Positions 7,145 through 15,345 of a stretch of 64,000 nucleotides of DNA are shown here, piece by piece. The first letter of the stretch is position 1. The number at the start of each line of letters is the position of its first letter. A program made the position numbers and the translations under genes. The DNA comes from Microbacterium pumilum (GTDB lineage: Bacteria > Actinomycetota > Actinomycetes > Actinomycetales > Microbacteriaceae): the NCBI RefSeq assembly GCF_039530225.1, contig NZ_BAAAOH010000001.1, forward strand, positions 248,001 through 312,000. The letters run 5' to 3'. The notes beneath the pieces are model-generated. The model was given only the letters and a program-made list of their open reading frames with translations, did no database searches and had not been told where the DNA came from.

Positions 7145-8872
7145 ATGCGTTTGACTGACCGCCCCGCATCCGACCTGTTCCGTGACGCCCGCGACGGGCT
7201 TGTCGCCCTTCGCGAGGACTATCCGCGAGCGCTGCAGGAATTCGCGTGGCCGCAGATCGACGGCGAGTTCAATTGGGCGATCGACTGGTTCGACGAGGTC
7301 GCGCGCGGCAACCACGTACCCGCGCTGGTGATCGTGGAGGAAGACGGGGAGCGCACGACTCGCACCTTCGGCGAGATGGCTGCTCGCTCGGACCAGCTCG
7401 GCCGATGGCTGCTCGGGCGGGGCGTTTCGCGCGGCGACTCGGTCCTGCTCATGCTGGGCAATCAGGTCGAGCTGTGGGAGTCGATGCTCGCCCTCACCAA
7501 GATCGGCGCGATCATCCTCCCGACGACGCTGGCGATCGGAGGCGACGACCTGCAGGACCGTCTCGTGCGCGGTTCGGTGAGCCATGTGATCGCGGCCGGC
7601 GACCACGCCGACAAGTTCGACCTTCTGCCGCAGTCCGTGTCGGGCATCCGGGTAGGCGACGGCCCGCGCTCCTGGGCCGACTACGACGAGGCGTTCCGCA
7701 CGCCCGCCGAGCGGATGCCGCATCCCGGTACGCTCGCGAACGACCCGCTGCTGCACTACTTCACCTCCGGCACCACGAGCCGGCCGAAGCTCGTCGAGCA
7801 CACCCACGTCTCGTATCCCGTCGGTCACCTCACGACGATGTACTGGCTCGGACTGCGCCCCGGCGACGTGCATCTCGCGATCAGCTCGCCGGGTTGGGCC
7901 AAGCATGCGTGGAGCTGCTTCTTCGCCCCCTGGATCGCCCAGGCCACGATCTTCGTCTACAACTACGGGCGGTTCGACGCCGAGCGCATGTTGGAGACCA
8001 TCCGCGCCGAGGGCGTCACGTCGTTCTGCGCTCCCCCGACGGTGTGGCGGATGCTGATCCAGGCCGACCTGTCGGCCGGCGCCGGCGTGCTCCGCGAAGC
8101 GGTGTCGGCGGGTGAGCCGCTCAACCCTGAGGTGATCGCCCAGGTGCGAACCGCGTGGGGGCTCACCATCCGCGACGGATACGGCCAGACCGAGATGACC
8201 GCGGTGATCGCGAACTCCCCCGGCCAGCCGATCAAGGACGGCGCGATGGGCCGGCCCCTGCCGGGCTGCCCGATCGTGCTCGTCGACCCGGTCACCGGGG
8301 AGCAGTCCGACGAGGGCGAGATCTGCATCGACCTGTCGCAGCATCCGACGAACATCATGACCGGCTACGTCGGCGACGCGGAACGCAACGCAGAGGCGAC
8401 AGCGGGCGGCTACTTCCACACCGGCGACATCGCCTCTCGCGACGAGAACGGCTACCTCACGTACATCGGCCGGACCGACGACATCTTCAAGGCCTCCGAC
8501 TACAAGATCAGCCCCTTCGAGCTCGAGAGCGTGCTCGTCGAGCATCCGGCGGTCGTCGAAGCGGCGATCGTCCCCGCGCCCGATGCGCTCCGGCTCGCCG
8601 TTCCCAAGGCCTACGTGGTCCTGGCTGCGGGAGTCGAACCGACGATGGCGACCGCGCACGACATCCTGCTGTACGCCCGCAATCACCTCTCGGCGTATCA
8701 GCGCATCCGTCGCATCGAGTTCTTCGACCTCCCGAAGACGATCTCGGGCAAGATCCGTCGCGTCGAGCTGCGGCAGCGCGAAGAGCGCATCGCCCGCGGC
8801 GAAGAGACCGCCGAAGAATGGCGCGACGATCAGATCCGCGACGCCCCGATCGAGGGTGAAGCAAGGTCGTAG
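7145..8872 (+). CDS. Acyl-CoA synthetase (AMP-binding, medium-chain/acetyl-CoA synthetase type)
   Basis: 575 residues of the adenylate-forming superfamily. The P-loop-like motif is YFTSGTTSRPKLVEHTH, with Ser where many members have Gly, a variation seen in medium-chain acyl-CoA synthetases. Further motifs are DGYGQTEMT (A5), YFHTGDIASRDENGYLTYIGR (A7-A8, quoted in part) and KTISGKIRRVELR with the catalytic lysine near the C-terminus. It activates a carboxylic acid with ATP and CoA. The start is ATG 7145 preceded by AGAAGG and GAAGG purine runs. It is divergent from the aldose dehydrogenase across 90 nt and converges with the glycerate kinase gene. The acid substrate is not known. Confidence 0.85.
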   Translation: MRLTDRPASDLFRDARDGLVALREDYPRALQEFAWPQIDGEFNWAIDWFDEVARGNHVPALVIVEEDGERTTRTFGEMAARSDQLGRWLLGRGVSRGDSVLLMLGNQVELWESMLALTKIGAIILPTTLAIGGDDLQDRLVRGSVSHVIAAGDHADKFDLLPQSVSGIRVGDGPRSWADYDEAFRTPAERMPHPGTLANDPLLHYFTSGTTSRPKLVEHTHVSYPVGHLTTMYWLGLRPGDVHLAISSPGWAKHAWSCFFAPWIAQATIFVYNYGRFDAERMLETIRAEGVTSFCAPPTVWRMLIQADLSAGAGVLREAVSAGEPLNPEVIAQVRTAWGLTIRDGYGQTEMTAVIANSPGQPIKDGAMGRPLPGCPIVLVDPVTGEQSDEGEICIDLSQHPTNIMTGYVGDAERNAEATAGGYFHTGDIASRDENGYLTYIGRTDDIFKASDYKISPFELESVLVEHPAVVEAAIVPAPDALRLAVPKAYVVLAAGVEPTMATAHDILLYARNHLSAYQRIRRIEFFDLPKTISGKIRRVELRQREERIARGEETAEEWRDDQIRDAPIEGEARS

Positions 8873-8925
8873 TGGTCAGGCGGGCGGCGCGCTCGTCGGC
8901 TGCGGATGCCGGTGCCTCGCGGCTC

Positions 8926-10041
8926 TCAGCCTTCGCTGAGGCTTCGCGCGAGCGCTGAACCCGCCTCGCGCAGCCAGCGCGCTGGGTCGGCCATCGCAGC
9001 CGCGCTGCTGCCGGCGAGATCTGTGAGCGAGACGGATGCCGCGAATCCTGATGTGTCGGCATCCGGAGCGATTCGCCCCGCGACGAGCGCGACAGGGACG
9101 CCCGCAGCCGCGGCGAGCGCGGCGACGTGCGTCGGCGCCTTGCCTGCGGCGGACTGGCCATCGAAGGAGCCTTCTCCGGTGACGACGTGGGATGCCGTGG
9201 CGAGCGCGGAGCGCAGGCCGATGAGATCCGCGACTTCGGCAGCGCCCGGGACCAGCCGGGCGCCCCACGCGAGCAGGCCGAAGCCCACGCCGCCGGCTGC
9301 GCCCGCACCCGGCGTCGCAGGGTCGGCCGGAAGCAGCTCCGCGAGCCGCCTGAGCCCCGCCTCGCCACGCTCGACTCCGGCAGGATCGAGGCCCTTCTGC
9401 GGGCCGAACACTGCCGCTGAGCCGGACGCGCCCAGAAGCGGATTCGTCACGTCGGTGAGCACGACCACCTCACCCACGGGCCGCGCGCGGAGCCCGGCGA
9501 GGTCGGCGCTCCCGACCGAGTCCAAGCCGCGCACACCCAGCGAGATCGGTCGACCTTCGGCATCCGCGAACCGGACGCCGAGCGCGGTCAGCATGCCGGT
9601 GCCGCCGTCCGTGGACGAACTGCTGCCGATGCCGAGCACGAGGCGCGAGACGCCGTGGTCCAGCGCCGCCGCGATCGCCTCGCCGAAGCCGCGCGAATGC
9701 GCGTCGAGCGGCAGGAGGTCACCCGCCAGAAGCTCGATGCCCGACGTGGACGCAAGCTCCACGACGGCGGTGCCGTCCGGCGCGTCGGCGGTCGGCGGGA
9801 GGAGGAGCCAGGATGCCGCAACGGGGCGCCCGTGCGGCCCGGTCACGGTGACCGGCATCCGGATGCTGCCCTGGATCGCGGCGGCGAACGCATCGAGCGT
9901 TCCCTCTCCCCCGTCTGCCATGGGACGTGCGACCAGCTCGACCTCGGGCGTCGCCGCGCGCCAGCCGGCCGCGAGCGCGGCAGCGGCATCCGCCGCGGCA
10001 ATCGACCCCTTGAAGCTGTCCGGGGCGAGAACGACTCTCAT
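8926..10041 (-). CDS. Glycerate kinase
   Basis: 371 residues of the GarK/GlxK family, which phosphorylates D-glycerate (2- or 3-position) for entry into glycolysis. The N-terminal signature APDSFKGS is at residues 6-13, with ADGGEGT near 46-52 and the conserved block GIGSSSSTDGGTGML in the middle. The start at ATG 10041 gives the usual N-terminus; upstream codons are frame extension. It follows the LacI-type gene by 28 nt and is the last gene of a minus-strand operon starting near 14529. With the hydroxypyruvate-isomerase-like protein in the same operon it suggests that glycerate is an end product. Confidence 0.88.
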   Translation of the reverse strand: MRVVLAPDSFKGSIAAADAAAALAAGWRAATPEVELVARPMADGGEGTLDAFAAAIQGSIRMPVTVTGPHGRPVAASWLLLPPTADAPDGTAVVELASTSGIELLAGDLLPLDAHSRGFGEAIAAALDHGVSRLVLGIGSSSSTDGGTGMLTALGVRFADAEGRPISLGVRGLDSVGSADLAGLRARPVGEVVVLTDVTNPLLGASGSAAVFGPQKGLDPAGVERGEAGLRRLAELLPADPATPGAGAAGGVGFGLLAWGARLVPGAAEVADLIGLRSALATASHVVTGEGSFDGQSAAGKAPTHVAALAAAAGVPVALVAGRIAPDADTSGFAASVSLTDLAGSSAAAMADPARWLREAGSALARSLSEG

Positions 10042-10069
10042 CGGTGCGTGCCCATGCTCGTCGTGAGGT

Positions 10070-11116
10070 CTACGCGACGGGCACGAGCGGCGTGCTGTCG
10101 CGCAGCACGACCTCGAGCGGGAGCGGTGTGGCATCCGCATCCCACTCCTCGTCCACGGCCGCGCGCAAGGCGAGGTATCCGATGTCGTCGAGGGGAACTT
10201 TGACGGTGGTGAGGCCGGGGGTCACATCCTGTCCGGCGGGGATGTCATCGAACCCGCAGAGCGCAATGTCCGAGCCGACCGCACGCCCCGCTTCGCGCAC
10301 CGCCGACATCGCGCCGATCGCGACGACGTCGCTGATCGCGAAGACGAGGGTGCCCGGCTCGACGCCGTCGCGAAGTGCCTGCGACATGAGCTGGTAGCCC
10401 GACTCGCGGGTGAAGCCGCCGCGATAGACCCGCAGCACCTCGCCTCCCGTCGCAGCGAACCCCTCGGTGAACCCTGCGGTGCGATCGTCGGAGGTGAGCA
10501 CGCCTTCATCGGCCGCGAGGAGGATCGCCTTCCGGTAGCCGCCGGCGGCGAGCGCAAGGCCGAGAGCACGCGCGCCGCTGACATTGTCGACGATGATGGA
10601 GCGCACCGCCCCGGCAGCGGGTCCGAGGGCGACGACTCGGCCGCCCGTCGCCGCGAGGGCATCGAACTCCGCCTGCGCTGCGGGAAAGGACGACTCGGTG
10701 GTGCGCGAAGCGGTGAGGATCAGTCCCCGCGGCCGCTGGCCGCGCAGCGCCCGCACCAGGCGTGCTTCGCGCTCGGGGTCGCGCTCGGTGATCGCGATCG
10801 TCACGATGAGCCCGGCTTCGTCTGCGCCCCGGGCGACCCCCGCAGCGATCTGCCCGAAGTACGGGTCGGCGATGTCGGCGACGAGCAGCGCGATGATCGC
10901 CGAGGTGCCCCGCGCGGTGGCTTGAGCCGAGACGTTCGCGGTGTAGCCGAGCTGCGCCGCGGCCGCTTCGACACGCTCGCGATATGTCTCGGCGACCTTG
11001 CGTGTCGACCCGTTCAGCACCCGTGACGCGGTGGCGAGTGACACACCCGCAGTGACGGCGACGTCATTCAGCGTCGGCGCGGAGGAACGTGCCCGCTCCG
11101 TCGTGGTCTCGCTCAC
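10070..11116 (-). CDS. LacI-family transcriptional regulator
   Basis: 348 residues. An N-terminal LacI helix-turn-helix (LNDVAVTAGVSLATASRVLN) is followed by a periplasmic-binding-protein-like sensor domain (ALLVADIADPYFGQIAAG, GFDDIPAGQDVTPGLTTV). The start is GTG 11116, giving a 4-nt GTGA overlap with the isomerase gene, so translation is coupled. The hinge segment reads AQATARGTSA and lacks the usual leucine that wedges open the operator centre, which may mean altered DNA recognition. It sits inside the operon it probably regulates rather than in front of it. The effector is unknown. Confidence 0.85.
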   Translation of the reverse strand: MSETTTERARSSAPTLNDVAVTAGVSLATASRVLNGSTRKVAETYRERVEAAAAQLGYTANVSAQATARGTSAIIALLVADIADPYFGQIAAGVARGADEAGLIVTIAITERDPEREARLVRALRGQRPRGLILTASRTTESSFPAAQAEFDALAATGGRVVALGPAAGAVRSIIVDNVSGARALGLALAAGGYRKAILLAADEGVLTSDDRTAGFTEGFAATGGEVLRVYRGGFTRESGYQLMSQALRDGVEPGTLVFAISDVVAIGAMSAVREAGRAVGSDIALCGFDDIPAGQDVTPGLTTVKVPLDDIGYLALRAAVDEEWDADATPLPLEVVLRDSTPLVPVA

Positions 11117-12000
11117 GAGGCAGAGTCTACGGGCGCGCCCAGGAGCGGCGAGATCGCCGAGCCGAAGGTCTCGACCGTGCGCTGCACGACGTGCTGCGGC
11201 GCGTCCGCCCAGATCTGCTCGTTGAAGATCTCCACCTCGATATCGCCGCGATAGCCCGCGTCGAGCACAGCGCCGGTGAGCGAGGCGAAGTCGATGACGC
11301 CGTCTCCCGGATAGTGCCGCCCGAGCAGGACGTCGGCCGGCAGCGGCGTCTTCCAGTCGCACACCTGGTAGGTCGCGATGCGGCCCTCTCGCCCGGCCCG
11401 GGCGATCTGGTGCAGCACGTCGGGATCCCACCAGATGTGGAACGTGTCGACGGTCGCGCCGACCACGGATGGGTCGAAGTCCGCGGCGATGTCGAGCGCC
11501 TGGCCGAGCGTCGAGACGACCGCACGGTCGGACGCATACATCGGATGCAGCGGCTCGATCGCGAGCGTCACGCCCGCGGCCGCGGCATCCGGCGCCAGTT
11601 CGCCGATCGCGTCGCGCACGCGCTCGCGGACTCCGATCAGGTCGCGTGAGCCCTCGGGCAGTCCACCGGCCACGAGCACGAGGATGGCGGTCGACCCCTC
11701 GGCACCGGCGGCGGCGAGGGTCGCGGCTTCTTCGATCGCCACGCGGTTGTCGTCGATCGCGGCACGGCGCCCTGGGCCTTCCGGCAGCGTGAAGAATCCG
11801 CCCCGGCAATGCGTCGTGAAGCGGAGCCCCGAGTCGGTGAGCAGCTTCGCGGCTGTTGCGAGACCGACCTCGTGCACGGGCTCGCGCCACAGGCCGATCG
11901 CCTGCACCCCGGCATCCGCCGTGACGCGCAGCGCGGTGGCGAGATCGGCGTACTTGAGCGTCGCCTGGTTGATCGAGAGCCGAGGGTCGGGGGCGTTCAT
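11113..12000 (-). CDS. Sugar phosphate isomerase/epimerase (AP-endonuclease-2-like TIM barrel)
   Basis: 295 residues of the xylose-isomerase-like TIM-barrel family. Conserved metal-ligand positions appear in AIEPLHPMY, VDTFHIWWDP and the C-terminal EVEIFNE. Such proteins isomerise or epimerise sugars, keto-sugars or hydroxypyruvate. With a Gfo/Idh/MocA dehydrogenase upstream and glycerate kinase downstream, a hydroxypyruvate-isomerase-like or keto-sugar role is possible. The stop overlaps the GTG start of the LacI gene by 4 nt. A 124-nt gap with an unusual inverted repeat separates it from the DUF993 gene upstream. Confidence 0.75.
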   Translation of the reverse strand: MNAPDPRLSINQATLKYADLATALRVTADAGVQAIGLWREPVHEVGLATAAKLLTDSGLRFTTHCRGGFFTLPEGPGRRAAIDDNRVAIEEAATLAAAGAEGSTAILVLVAGGLPEGSRDLIGVRERVRDAIGELAPDAAAAGVTLAIEPLHPMYASDRAVVSTLGQALDIAADFDPSVVGATVDTFHIWWDPDVLHQIARAGREGRIATYQVCDWKTPLPADVLLGRHYPGDGVIDFASLTGAVLDAGYRGDIEVEIFNEQIWADAPQHVVQRTVETFGSAISPLLGAPVDSAS

Positions 12001-12017
12001 GCGTCCGCCCCCTCGTG

Positions 12018-12092
12018 CATGTCCCGAAAGCCGGCGCTTCGACCGGCCTTTGGCAGCATCTTTCGGGACATGGAGGTCAGTTTTCGGGACAT
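12018..12092. repeat. Intergenic inverted repeat with a third copy
   Basis: The 124-nt gap inside a minus-strand operon holds a perfect 13-bp inverted repeat, CATGTCCCGAAAG (12018-12030) and CTTTCGGGACATG (12060-12072). A third copy, TTTCGGGACAT, is at 12082-12092 in the same direction as the second. The 29-nt spacer can itself form a short GCCGG/CCGGC stem. No coding role is seen. It may be an mRNA processing or stability element, a regulator site, or a REP-like repeat. Confidence 0.7.
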
Positions 12093-12124
12093 CGAGGCCG
12101 GGAGTGAAGTGCCGGATGCGGCGC

Positions 12125-13324
12125 TCATGCGTCGACTCCGTTCAGGCGCAGCATGCCGTGCCACCGTTCTGCGGCGAGTTCGGGCTGCTCCAATGCGTTC
12201 GAGACGTTCGCGAGCTCGACGATGCGCGACAGGTGCGGGAGGCTCCGCGCCGAGTGCAGTCCTCCGACCATCTGGAAGGCCGTCTGGTGTCCGTTGAGCC
12301 AGGCCAGGAACGCGACGCCGGTCTTGTAGAAGAAGGTCGGCGTCGCGAAGACCTGACGGCTGAGCTCCTCGGTCGGACCGAGCAGCGCGAGGTACCGGTC
12401 GGGATCGCCGGCGTCCAGCGCCTGGATGGCGGCAGAGGCGACCGGCGTGATCGCCGCGAAAGCGCCGAGCAGTGCGTCCGAGTGCCCCTCCCCCTGGCCG
12501 ACCGTATCGCCGCCGATGAGACCGACGTAGTTGAAGTCGTCGCCCGTGAACATCCGCACGCCGTCGGGCAGACGTTCGCGGACCGAGACCTCCGCAGCGG
12601 CATCCAGCAGGCTCATCTTGACGCCCGCGATCTTGTCGGCGTGCTCGCCGATGATCTCGAGGAGGACATCGGATGCCGAGGCCCAGTCGGTGGAGCCGAA
12701 GTAGCCCGCGAGCGACGGGTCGAATGCCGTGCCGAGCCAGTGCAGCACCACCGGCGCCGTCGCCGATGCCAGCACCTCGCGGTAGACGCGACGGTAATCG
12801 TCTGCGGATGCCGCAGCCCGGGCGAGGTGTCGCGACGCCATCAGCACCGGGCCGGCGCCCTGCTCTTCGGTGAAGTGCAGCTGCTCCTTGTAGGCGTCGA
12901 TGATCGCGTCGAGCTCGATCCAATCCTGGTCGACGTGGTCGGTGTTCACGCCGACGACGACCGATCCGCCTTCTTCGCGCGCCACTTCGGCGCTGCGGGC
13001 GATGAGCTCGCGGGTCGCGGCGGCATCGAGCCCCATGTTGCGCTGGGCGGTGTCCATAGCGTCGGCGACGCCGAGACCCCACGAGTAGACCGAGCGGCGG
13101 AACGCCAGTGTGGCGTCCCAGTCGATGTCGGCGGGCTGTCCGGGAGTGTTGTCGGCCCACACCTGGGGCACCACGTGCGCGGCCGCATACGCGATGCGGC
13201 TCCGCAGCGGCTCGGTCGGCTTGGTGAACGAGGGTGCCTCGGCCAGCTCGGCCGTCGATGTCGCGCCCTCGGGGTCCAGGAGGGTCAGCCCCCCGGTTGC
13301 TGAGCTCTGTCGAGGCACGATCAC
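12125..13324 (-). CDS. DUF993 family protein (dihydrodipicolinate-synthase-like TIM barrel)
   Basis: 399 residues matching the DUF993 family, TIM-barrel proteins usually annotated as related to dihydrodipicolinate synthase. Visible family blocks are RIAYAAAHVVPQ near the start, VVLHWLGTAFDP, KIAGVKMSLLD with a lysine in the position expected of a Schiff-base aldolase, and RMFTGDDFNY. The likely chemistry is an aldolase or lyase step on a keto-sugar, but no member is characterised well enough to name the substrate. The GTG start at 13324 overlaps the stop of the dehydrogenase gene (GTGA); a second GTG lies two codons downstream. It belongs to the five-gene operon 14529-8926. Confidence 0.75.
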   Translation of the reverse strand: MIVPRQSSATGGLTLLDPEGATSTAELAEAPSFTKPTEPLRSRIAYAAAHVVPQVWADNTPGQPADIDWDATLAFRRSVYSWGLGVADAMDTAQRNMGLDAAATRELIARSAEVAREEGGSVVVGVNTDHVDQDWIELDAIIDAYKEQLHFTEEQGAGPVLMASRHLARAAASADDYRRVYREVLASATAPVVLHWLGTAFDPSLAGYFGSTDWASASDVLLEIIGEHADKIAGVKMSLLDAAAEVSVRERLPDGVRMFTGDDFNYVGLIGGDTVGQGEGHSDALLGAFAAITPVASAAIQALDAGDPDRYLALLGPTEELSRQVFATPTFFYKTGVAFLAWLNGHQTAFQMVGGLHSARSLPHLSRIVELANVSNALEQPELAAERWHGMLRLNGVDA

Positions 13325-14529
13325 TCCAGCGTCAGCGTGCGCAGTGCGATCTTGCGACCTTCGCGACTGGACTCGAGGCCGGCCTCGGCCAGCAGCACGC
13401 CGCGGGCGCCCGAGAGCAGGTCGAACTCGTAGGGCGTGCCGAGCACATAGGAGGTGAGGAACTCCTCCCACTGCTGACGGAATCCGTTCTGGAACACGTC
13501 GTTGACAGGCAGCTCGGCCCAGTCGGCGTCGTAGTCGTGATCGTCGGCGAGATCGGGGTTCCACACCGGCTTCGGCGTCGCGTTGCGGTGCTGGATCTTG
13601 GCGCCGAACAGCCCGACGACCGCCGACCCGTGCGTGCCGTCGACGTGGAACTCGACGAGCTCGTCGCGATTGACCCGCACGGTCCACGAAGAGTTGATCT
13701 GGGCGATCGTGCCGCCCTCGAGCTCGAAGATGCCGTAGGCCGCATCCTCTGCGGTCGCCTCATAGGGGTCTCCGCTCTCATCCCAGCGGGTCGGAATGTG
13801 GGTCGCGGCCTGCGCGTACACCGTCTCGACCTTGCCGAAGAGGTTCTCGAGCACATAATTCCAGTGCGGGAACATGTCGACGATGATGCCGCCGCCGTCC
13901 TCGACCCGGTAGTTCCAGCTGGGGCGCTGCGCGGGCTGCCAGTCGCCCTCGAACACCCAGTAGCCGAACTCGCCGCGCACCGAGAGGATGCGACCGAAGA
14001 AGCCGGAGTCGATCAACCGCTTGAGCTTCTGCAGACCAGGCAGGTAGAGCTTGTCGTGCACGACGCCGGTCTTGATTCCGGCTGCGTCGGCGAGCTTCGC
14101 GAGTTCGAGGGCCTCGTCTGCCGTCTCGGCGGTGGGCTTCTCGGTGTAGATCGTCTTCCCGGCCGCGATGGCCTTCCGCAGGGCGGACGAGCGCGCCTTG
14201 GTGACGAGGAAGTCGGCGTAGATCTCCCAGCGCGGATCGGCCAGTGCGGCATCCAGATCGCTCGTGTAATCCTCGATGCCGTGCTTGGCGGCGAGCTCGG
14301 CGAGCTTCGCCGCGCTACGACCGACGAGGATCGGCTTCACTGTCACGCGCGAGCCGTCTGGGAGTTCGATGCCGCCCTGGTCGCGGATCGCGAGGATCGA
14401 TCGCACGAGGTGCTGGCGGTAGCCCATCCGGCCCGACACCCCGTTCATGATGATGCCGATCTCGCGGACCTGCGGACGGCTGTCGGATGCCGCGGCAGCT
14501 GCCGGGGCGAGGGTAGTCGTCTCTGACAT
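13321..14529 (-). CDS. Gfo/Idh/MocA-family oxidoreductase
   Basis: 402 residues. The N-terminal Rossmann domain is unusual in beginning IGIIMNGVSGRMGYRQHLVRS. It is followed by the family motif YTEKPTAE (Lys of EKP), a TGVVHDKLYLPGL segment and a C-terminal alpha/beta domain with GYWVFEGDWQPAQRPSWNYR. These enzymes oxidise or reduce sugars with NAD(P). The start is ATG 14529; an ATG further upstream would place an operator inside the coding region and has no ribosome site. It is the first gene of the operon running to glycerate kinase, behind two palindromic operators at 14570 and 14611. Confidence 0.82.
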   Translation of the reverse strand: MSETTTLAPAAAAASDSRPQVREIGIIMNGVSGRMGYRQHLVRSILAIRDQGGIELPDGSRVTVKPILVGRSAAKLAELAAKHGIEDYTSDLDAALADPRWEIYADFLVTKARSSALRKAIAAGKTIYTEKPTAETADEALELAKLADAAGIKTGVVHDKLYLPGLQKLKRLIDSGFFGRILSVRGEFGYWVFEGDWQPAQRPSWNYRVEDGGGIIVDMFPHWNYVLENLFGKVETVYAQAATHIPTRWDESGDPYEATAEDAAYGIFELEGGTIAQINSSWTVRVNRDELVEFHVDGTHGSAVVGLFGAKIQHRNATPKPVWNPDLADDHDYDADWAELPVNDVFQNGFRQQWEEFLTSYVLGTPYEFDLLSGARGVLLAEAGLESSREGRKIALRTLTLE

Positions 14530-14569
14530 CGTCGTTCTGCTCTCTGTGGGATGGTGCTGGTTCATGTGC

Positions 14570-14585
14570 GGGTAAGCGCTTTCCC
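14570..14585. promoter_or_regulatory. LacI-type operator A (GGGTAAGCGCTTTCCC)
   Basis: A 16-bp palindrome with one mismatched pair and the central GC of LacI-family operators. It is 40 nt upstream of the dehydrogenase start at 14529. It belongs to the set of similar sites spread from 14.5 to 24.6 kb. Confidence 0.65.
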
Positions 14586-14610
14586 TAGTTTGCCATGGGA
14601 AGGATCGGAC

Positions 14611-14626
14611 GCGCAAGCGCTTTCCC
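14611..14626. promoter_or_regulatory. LacI-type operator B (GCGCAAGCGCTTTCCC)
   Basis: A second copy whose right half is perfect and left half has two mismatches. Its centre is 41 bp from operator A, about four helical turns, so the two lie on the same face of the DNA. Confidence 0.55.
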
Positions 14627-14681
14627 GTGGAGGGCGGTGGGAGCGGTACACACGTCGGTCTCCTGGAGATTCGCGAACGCG

Positions 14682-15341
14682 TCAGCGAGCGCGACGACGT
14701 TCGGGCACGGCGACGACTGCGAGCGCTGCGCAGCCGAGCGCCGGGACGATGAGGGGCACGAGCATCCACGTCGCGACGCCCACGAACCCGGCGGTCGCCG
14801 CGAGGAACAGCGCTCCGCGGAGGTCTGCGCGGATGACGAGCGGGACGCTGCGGACGGCGGCCCGCCACCCGCGTTCCGGTGTCCATGCTCCGGCGGCGAC
14901 GAGGAGCGCGACCGCGCCGACGACGAGCCCGGCCCAGCCGACGACCGCGATCAGAGCCCCGCCGGGGAGCAGTCCGGATCCGGCGAGGTTGACGTCGAGC
15001 ACCAGGATCGCGGCCGCCACTGCTCCGATGAGACCTGCGACGAGGCCGCCGGGAAGGGCTCGGCGCACGTCACGCCAGAAGTCCGTCATGGGGGATGCTT
15101 CGGCGTGGAGGTAGCGGCGGAGGTGACGGATGCCGGCAGCCAGCGCCGCAGGCAGGGTGATCACGAGGATGCCGACGAGTGCGATGAGCAGTCCGGTCTG
15201 CAGGACTTCGCCGAACAGGGCGAACTTCGCGGCGGCGCCCGGGAATCGTGCGGGCGGGCGCTCCTCCAGGGTGGGACCGCTTCCCGAGGCGTCCGCACGG
15301 CGGGCGGCCTTGTACTCGCGCTTGGTGGTGATGGCGCTCAT
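14682..15341 (-). CDS. YesL/DUF624-like membrane protein of a sugar ABC system
   Basis: 219 residues with four or five hydrophobic helices (around 45-70, 95-117, 125-150 and 180-210) and a basic N-terminal tail. Small membrane proteins of this layout (YesL, DUF624) commonly follow sugar ABC permease genes in Gram-positive bacteria, and here it is 4 nt behind the second permease gene. It has no catalytic motif. The assignment rests on size, topology and context more than on clear sequence identity, so it could be another small integral membrane protein. The role in transport is unknown. Confidence 0.55.
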   Translation of the reverse strand: MSAITTKREYKAARRADASGSGPTLEERPPARFPGAAAKFALFGEVLQTGLLIALVGILVITLPAALAAGIRHLRRYLHAEASPMTDFWRDVRRALPGGLVAGLIGAVAAAILVLDVNLAGSGLLPGGALIAVVGWAGLVVGAVALLVAAGAWTPERGWRAAVRSVPLVIRADLRGALFLAATAGFVGVATWMLVPLIVPALGCAALAVVAVPERRRAR

Positions 15342-15345
15342 CGGG

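Noticed and set aside
7055..8686. Minus-strand frame extending the aldo/keto reductase far upstream
   Set aside because: It is antisense to the acyl-CoA synthetase and has no motif; the reductase has its own ATG and ribosome site at 7054.
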